A DNA stretch of 64,000 bases from Stutzerimonas degradans (GTDB lineage: Bacteria; Pseudomonadota; Gammaproteobacteria; Pseudomonadales; Pseudomonadaceae), in the NCBI RefSeq assembly GCF_024448505.1, contig NZ_JAMOHV010000007.1, positions 1 to 64,000 of the forward strand. The letters run 5' to 3'. The notes beneath the pieces were generated by a model. The model was not told where the DNA came from. It ran no database searches and worked only from the letters and a program-made list of their open reading frames with translations. A program made the translations under genes and the position numbers. Of the stretch, positions 59,674 through 64,000 are shown piece after piece (position 1 is the first letter of the stretch; each line of letters opens with the position of its first letter).

Positions 59674-61355
59674 CAGGCGGCGACCGGCATTCCAAGCGCC
59701 CGGACGCTTTCGCTGGCCAGATCGAGCACGCTGGCGCGCGAATCGTCACGGCGCAGTATCGCACCGCCGTCCAGATAATATTCCAGACTGGTCAAAGCGT
59801 CGGCGAGCGTCTCGAGCATCTGTTCGGCCGGCATCTGAGTGGATTCGAGCATCTGTTTCTGGATGAAATCCGCGCATGCGCCGATCAGCTCTGCGGCACG
59901 CTCCTGCTCGAGAAAGCGTAGGCCTCCACGCACGGCCTGCAGACTGAAGGGCACATTGGCCAGGTGCAGTTTTTCACCGTTGGATTCCAGATAGGCGGTG
60001 ATCGCACGTTTCGCCAATGCCAGACCGGCGGACGCCTCATCGATAACCACGATGTACGCCTCGGTCAGCTGGTGATTCGCAAACGCCTCGGCCTCAAGAC
60101 CTGGCGCCACCGGCGGCAGCCGCCCCTCCCGGCGCTCACCCTTCTCCAGGCTGGCGACCATGCTTTCCACGTAGAGCACCGCGTCGGCCAAGCGAAGCAG
60201 CTCCTGCGCCTGCGCAGGCTGCTCCTGCGTCCAGCCCAAGACCACGGCAAGCTGCGCATGCAGCGTGTTGGCGGCCGAAGACAAACCGACCATGCCGAGC
60301 GTCTTGGCCAGTTTGCCAAGCAGCGTGTGCAGGTTGGCGAAGGCCTCGGCGGGTGCCGTCCCGCGTTCAATGAGATCCAGCAAATCCTTCAGGCTGGCCA
60401 GCTCTTCGCGGATGGCGGAGGACAGCGAACGCATAACCCCCTGACCGGGGCCAGCCAGACGCTGGGACTCTTCCTCGAGCATGTGATCGGTGAACGGCAA
60501 CGCCCCGAGCGCAAACACCTCTCGCACCTGCATCGCGAGCGGCCCGGCGCTGTCGGCCAGCGCAACCAGATACAGCAACTCCTTGAGCAGGCTGCGCGAG
60601 GTTTCATAGTCAGGATTGCCGAGCAGCTGCTTGAGCTCACGATCCAGACGGGAAAACAGCTGCTTGCGCGATTTGCGCGGCAGTAACTGGCCGTCGAGCT
60701 GACTCTCAAGCGCCGCACCACCGATCCAGCACAATCGTCCGGCCGGCAGGTGGGCATAGAGCTGCTCAAGCCGCCCTAGCGCCCGGGCCATCAATCTCAG
60801 GCTGGCAGCCAGGTTCTCCTCGCGGAGGAAACCTAGCAGACCGATCTGGTACATGTGCCGCATGCGTCGCGTCTCGGCATTCAAGTCCGCGACAGGCCGC
60901 GCGTGCGACAGGCTCACCGGACGCGCATGATCCAGGCGCGCACTGAAAAAGAAGCTCTCTGGCAGCAGCGGTTGCGAAGCCGCCAGGCGCAAGGCATTGA
61001 TCGCCGGAAGCAAGAGCTCGGGCATCTCCTGCCGGCTCGCATCGACACTTTCGAGATAGCGCCGCAGCACATACAGGCCGTTGCTCATCGCCGCCATCTG
61101 GCTGTCACGCTCTTCGCTCGCCCCTACCGGGATGTCCATCGCGAGCTGCAGCACTTCCTGTGCCAGCAGCTCCGCTCCGACCAACTCGATGAGGTTGAGC
61201 GTTCCACGAACCTGCTTGAGATTCTCCACCGCCTGCTGCAGCAAGCCGCCATTGTTGCGATCGATGATGAAGTGTTCGAGGCTCTGCTCCGCCTCTTCCA
61301 TCGTGGCGAACAGTTCGTCGCGAACCAGACCGAGCGATGTAGCTCCAGTAACCAT
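59673..61355 (-). CDS. fimL: type IV pilus regulatory protein FimL
   Basis: A 560-residue protein resembling the N-terminal part of the ChpA/PilL chemotaxis-type kinase, but lacking the kinase and receiver domains. In P. aeruginosa FimL supports twitching motility and raises cyclic AMP through the Pil-Chp system. Here it starts [19 protein letters not shown] and is rich in helical bundles resembling the Hpt-like modules of ChpA. ATG 61355 was chosen because it gives this N-terminus; the frame is open to 61403 beyond it. It is followed directly by nudC and preceded, 37 bases away, by the dienoyl-CoA isomerase-like gene. Confidence 0.9.
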   Translation of the reverse strand: MVTGATSLGLVRDELFATMEEAEQSLEHFIIDRNNGGLLQQAVENLKQVRGTLNLIELVGAELLAQEVLQLAMDIPVGASEERDSQMAAMSNGLYVLRRYLESVDASRQEMPELLLPAINALRLAASQPLLPESFFFSARLDHARPVSLSHARPVADLNAETRRMRHMYQIGLLGFLREENLAASLRLMARALGRLEQLYAHLPAGRLCWIGGAALESQLDGQLLPRKSRKQLFSRLDRELKQLLGNPDYETSRSLLKELLYLVALADSAGPLAMQVREVFALGALPFTDHMLEEESQRLAGPGQGVMRSLSSAIREELASLKDLLDLIERGTAPAEAFANLHTLLGKLAKTLGMVGLSSAANTLHAQLAVVLGWTQEQPAQAQELLRLADAVLYVESMVASLEKGERREGRLPPVAPGLEAEAFANHQLTEAYIVVIDEASAGLALAKRAITAYLESNGEKLHLANVPFSLQAVRGGLRFLEQERAAELIGACADFIQKQMLESTQMPAEQMLETLADALTSLEYYLDGGAILRRDDSRASVLDLASESVRALGMPVAA

Positions 61356-61392
61356 GCCTAGTGCGCCTCCCGCGCAGCGTTGTTGTGACGCA

Positions 61393-62205
61393 TCAGTCGG
61401 CAAAGTCCGGCTTCTGTTTGGTCATGTGGGCGGTGACCGCGACCCGAAGATCGGCCGCCTGCAGCATTGCGGCGTTCCAGGTGGCAATGTACTCCAGGCC
61501 GTCATCGACCCGATGGTCGCGCATGTAGCGGATCATCTCCTTGGTGCCGCGAATCGCCAGAGGCGACTTTTCCGCAATCTGTCGCGCCAAGTCCTGCACG
61601 CCGTCCTGCAATGCCTGCTGATCGGCGTAGCTACGGTTGACCAGGCCAATCGAGCGCGCCTCTTCACCATTGATGGTGCGGCCGGTAAAGGCGAGTTCGC
61701 GCATCATGCCGTCGCCGATGATGCGCGGGAGCCGTTGCAAAGTACCGACATCGGCCGCCATGCCCATGTCGATCTCCTTGATCGAGAACTGCGCATCGCT
61801 GGTGCTGTAGCGCATGTCGCACGCGGAGATCAGGTCAATCGCACCGCCCAGGCAGTAGCCCTGAATCGCCGCGATGACCGGCTTGCGACAGTTGTCGACC
61901 GCGTTGAACGAAGCCTGGAGCGAGAGAATCTTGCGCCGCAGTTTTTCGGCGTTGCGCCCGACATCCTTGCCCAGCTCGCCACCCACCTGCGCCAGCAACT
62001 GCAGATCGATACCCGAGGAAAAATGTGCGCCCGCTCCGCTGAGCACCACCACGCGAACGTCGTCGGTTTCGTCGATCCACTTGAAGATATCGATGATCTC
62101 GGTCCAGAAGGCCGCATTCATCGCATTGATCTTCTCCGGCCGATTGATTACGACATTTGCGACTTTATCAGCCAGCTCGACACGAAAGGCTTGGTATTGG
62201 TTCAC
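61393..62205 (-). CDS. crotonase family protein, delta3,5-delta2,4-dienoyl-CoA isomerase-like
   Basis: A 270-residue crotonase-fold protein. The oxyanion-hole regions GAGAHFSSGIDL and GYCLGGAID are present. The acidic residues used by dienoyl-CoA isomerase are retained: Asp in SACDMRY, Glu in SIKEID and Asp in AADVGTLQRLP, so this is closer to that isomerase than to a simple enoyl-CoA hydratase. It should act in beta-oxidation of unsaturated fatty acids. The start is GTG 62205 with GAGGA 8 bases upstream; the frame extends to 62250. Confidence 0.87.
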   Translation of the reverse strand: MNQYQAFRVELADKVANVVINRPEKINAMNAAFWTEIIDIFKWIDETDDVRVVVLSGAGAHFSSGIDLQLLAQVGGELGKDVGRNAEKLRRKILSLQASFNAVDNCRKPVIAAIQGYCLGGAIDLISACDMRYSTSDAQFSIKEIDMGMAADVGTLQRLPRIIGDGMMRELAFTGRTINGEEARSIGLVNRSYADQQALQDGVQDLARQIAEKSPLAIRGTKEMIRYMRDHRVDDGLEYIATWNAAMLQAADLRVAVTAHMTKQKPDFAD

Positions 62206-62409
62206 GCAATGATCCTCGGCAGCCGATGCAGCAAGCGCGGCAGGCGGCATGGAAACTTTTTGTCTGACGGCCCGTTTCTAGCGGCGCAACTATAACAAGC
62301 AGCCCGCAGGCCGGTGCATGTCGATGCGGACGATGTGAAACAGACCACGCATGCTCAGCGCCCAATGAACGCTAGCCATAACCTACTGAACAGCTTGTAA
62401 AAAAGCCGC

Positions 62410-64000
62410 TCAAGCTTCGCGCACGCAATCCACGGTATACAAGGTGCCCGTCGCAGCCTGCTCTTTCTGCAGACCATGCACATCGGCATCGAAGCCCGGG
62501 AAGCGCTCGGCGAACGCGCGAGCGAAGCGAAGATATTCCACAATCGAACGGGTCTGCGGCGTAAAGCGTTCGCCTGGCATGATCAGTGGGATTCCCGGCG
62601 GATACGGCACCAGCATGACCGCACAGACACGCCCTTCCAGTTCGTCTATGGACACCGCTTCGACCTCCCCGCGTACCAGCTTGTCGTAGGCATCGGCAGG
62701 CTTGAGCGCGAGCTCCGGCAGAACCGTGTACATCCGCCGCATCGCCCGCGCAGTGGCATTCTCGCGATAACAGCGATGCAGTTCGTCGCACAGATCGCGC
62801 AACCCCATGCCCTCGTAGACGACGCCCCCGGCACGCGCGATGGAAGGTAGCGCCTCGCAGAGCGGACGATTGGCGTCATAGTGACGCTTGAACTCCAGCA
62901 ACTCGGTCAGCAAGGTGCTCCACTTGCCCTTGGTGATTCCCATGGAGAACAGCACCAGCATCGAATACAGGCCGGTTTTCTCCACCACCAGGCCGCGCTC
63001 CCAGAGGAACTTGCTCACCACCGCTGCAGGGATGCCCCGGTCGCTCAGCATGCCGGCGGCATTGAGGCCCGGAGTCGCCAGCGTCACTTTGATGGGATCG
63101 AGCAGCACGTAGTCCTCTGCCATCTCGCCGAAACCGTGCCACTCGGCCTCCGGCTCCAGCAGCCAGTCGGCCGTTGCCGGCGCTTCGGCGCCGTCGACCT
63201 TGGGCGGCTGCCAGATGGTGAACCACCAGTCGTCCTTGGCAATGTGCTGGCGCAGGTTGGCCAGTGCACGGCGAAAGCTCAGCGCTTCATCGAAGGTTTC
63301 CTGGATCAGCGACCGCCCCGCCGGCCCTTCCATCATGGCCGATGCCACGTCCAGCGATGCAAGGATGCCGTACTGCGGCGAAGTGGAGGTGTGCATCATG
63401 AACGCCTCGTTGAAACGGTCACGATCAAGCTGCCGTGTGCGGCTGTCGAGCACGTGAATCATCGAGGCCTGGCTGAATGCGGCTAGCAGCTTGTGCGTCG
63501 AGTGGGTGGTGAACACCAGCGGGCCTTGCTCGCGCGTGTCCATCCCGTAGCGGCCGTCATAGAACTCGTGAAACGCGGCATAGGCAAACCAGGCCTCGTC
63601 GAAATGCAGCACCTCGACGCTGTCGACCAGCGCGCGCTTGATCAGGTTGGCGTTGTAGCACAGGCCGTCGTAGGTCGAGTTGGTGATGACCGCGAGCTTC
63701 ACCTTCGGCGCGCGGCCGCGGGCCAGCGGGTTGGCGTCGATCTTGGCTGCGATCGACTCGCGGCTGAACTCCGACAGCGGGATCGGACCAATGATGCCCA
63801 GTTCATTGCGCGCCGGCGAGAGATACAGCGGAATCGCGCCGGTCATGATGATCGCGTGCAGGATCGACTTGTGGCAGTTGCGGTCGACCAGCACCAGATC
63901 GTCGCGCGCGACCATCGAATGCCAGACGATCTTGTTCGCCGTCGAGGTACCGTTGATGACGAAGAAGGTATGGTCAGCGCCGAAATTGCGCGCCGCCCGC
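62410..64000 (-). CDS. ldcA: Orn/Lys/Arg decarboxylase, lysine decarboxylase-like (partial)
   Basis: The C-terminal and middle parts of a PLP-dependent fold type I decarboxylase; the frame runs off the window at 64000 with no start visible. The 530 or so residues include HTFFVINGTSTANKIVWH, the aspartate-rich LHFDEAWFAY, the PLP lysine motif THSTHKLLA, and the C-terminal VLVPYPPGIPLIMPGE of this family. Length and sequence favour the lysine decarboxylase LdcA type of pseudomonads. The gene precedes the crotonase gene by 204 bases on the same strand, with a 160-base leader between that shows no firm elements. Confidence 0.88.
   Translation of the reverse strand, partial: RAARNFGADHTFFVINGTSTANKIVWHSMVARDDLVLVDRNCHKSILHAIIMTGAIPLYLSPARNELGIIGPIPLSEFSRESIAAKIDANPLARGRAPKVKLAVITNSTYDGLCYNANLIKRALVDSVEVLHFDEAWFAYAAFHEFYDGRYGMDTREQGPLVFTTHSTHKLLAAFSQASMIHVLDSRTRQLDRDRFNEAFMMHTSTSPQYGILASLDVASAMMEGPAGRSLIQETFDEALSFRRALANLRQHIAKDDWWFTIWQPPKVDGAEAPATADWLLEPEAEWHGFGEMAEDYVLLDPIKVTLATPGLNAAGMLSDRGIPAAVVSKFLWERGLVVEKTGLYSMLVLFSMGITKGKWSTLLTELLEFKRHYDANRPLCEALPSIARAGGVVYEGMGLRDLCDELHRCYRENATARAMRRMYTVLPELALKPADAYDKLVRGEVEAVSIDELEGRVCAVMLVPYPPGIPLIMPGERFTPQTRSIVEYLRFARAFAERFPGFDADVHGLQKEQAATGTLYTVDCVREA

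Overview
The window is gene-dense, high-GC chromosomal DNA. The gene families and their order (cbb3 oxidase genes followed by ccoGHIS, hemN, an Anr/FnrA regulator and apt; dnaX-ybaB-recR; dienoyl-CoA isomerase-fimL-nudC; cti beside metH) point to a gammaproteobacterium of the Pseudomonas stutzeri (Stutzerimonas) group. This assignment comes from recognising protein families and was not tested by a search. No rRNA, tRNA, insertion sequence, phage gene or CRISPR array was found, so this reads as core genome with a few accessory genes.

Layout. 1-6804 (+): end of a ccoNOQP operon for cbb3-type cytochrome c oxidase, then its assembly set ccoG, ccoH, ccoI, ccoS and a small SafE-like membrane protein. 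6841-11274: nadE (-), then hemN, anr, apt and a SCO1-like copper chaperone (+). A 14-bp Anr box lies exactly 41.5 bp upstream of the start site implied by a TAGAAT -10 element before hemN. 11283-14569 (-): a nitrate/sulfonate/taurine-type ABC transporter plus an odd, short binding-protein homologue. 14745-18979 (-): recR, ybaB, dnaX, pdxB. 19099-25737 (+): a MATE exporter, then an imuA-imuB-dnaE2 mutagenic translesion cassette with a perfect LexA box. 25963-35438: an ABC-F protein, uppP, a Cache chemoreceptor, two unknown small proteins, a DUF421 membrane protein with a zinc-ribbon tail, an unlisted 54-residue protein, topoisomerase IB, a PAS-GGDEF diguanylate cyclase and a receiver-CheC protein.

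35593-48903: nfuA and cti (-), metH with a small acidic protein (+), EamA and DUF1883 genes (-), an MFS transporter, an RlmN-like methylase, an LRR-kinase, a small membrane protein and an Hsp20 (+). 49026-51726: a DUF2970 protein, a 31-residue membrane microprotein on the other strand, then cysI with a DUF934 partner. 51784-57176: an AcuI/YhdH reductase and sohB (-), then a histidine phosphatase, an SCP2 protein, an APH-like phosphotransferase and an SDR (+), the last three suggesting lipid or acyl-CoA metabolism. 57241-64000: an unknown membrane-anchored protein (-), a TSUP transporter (+), then on the minus strand nudC, fimL, a dienoyl-CoA isomerase-like crotonase and the 3' part of a lysine decarboxylase that runs off the window.

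How the parts fit. The first 11 kb is a microaerobic respiration island: oxidase, copper and heme assembly, oxygen-independent heme synthesis, and the oxygen-sensing regulator. The second theme is stress and mutagenesis (imuA-imuB-dnaE2, topoisomerase IB, Hsp20, cti). The third is sulfur and methionine supply (ABC transporter, cysI, metH). I found no convincing multi-gene system that looks wholly new. The best candidates for a second look are the LRR-kinase beside an RlmN paralogue, the receiver-CheC/diguanylate cyclase pair, the two very short proteins, and the truncated binding protein in the ABC operon.
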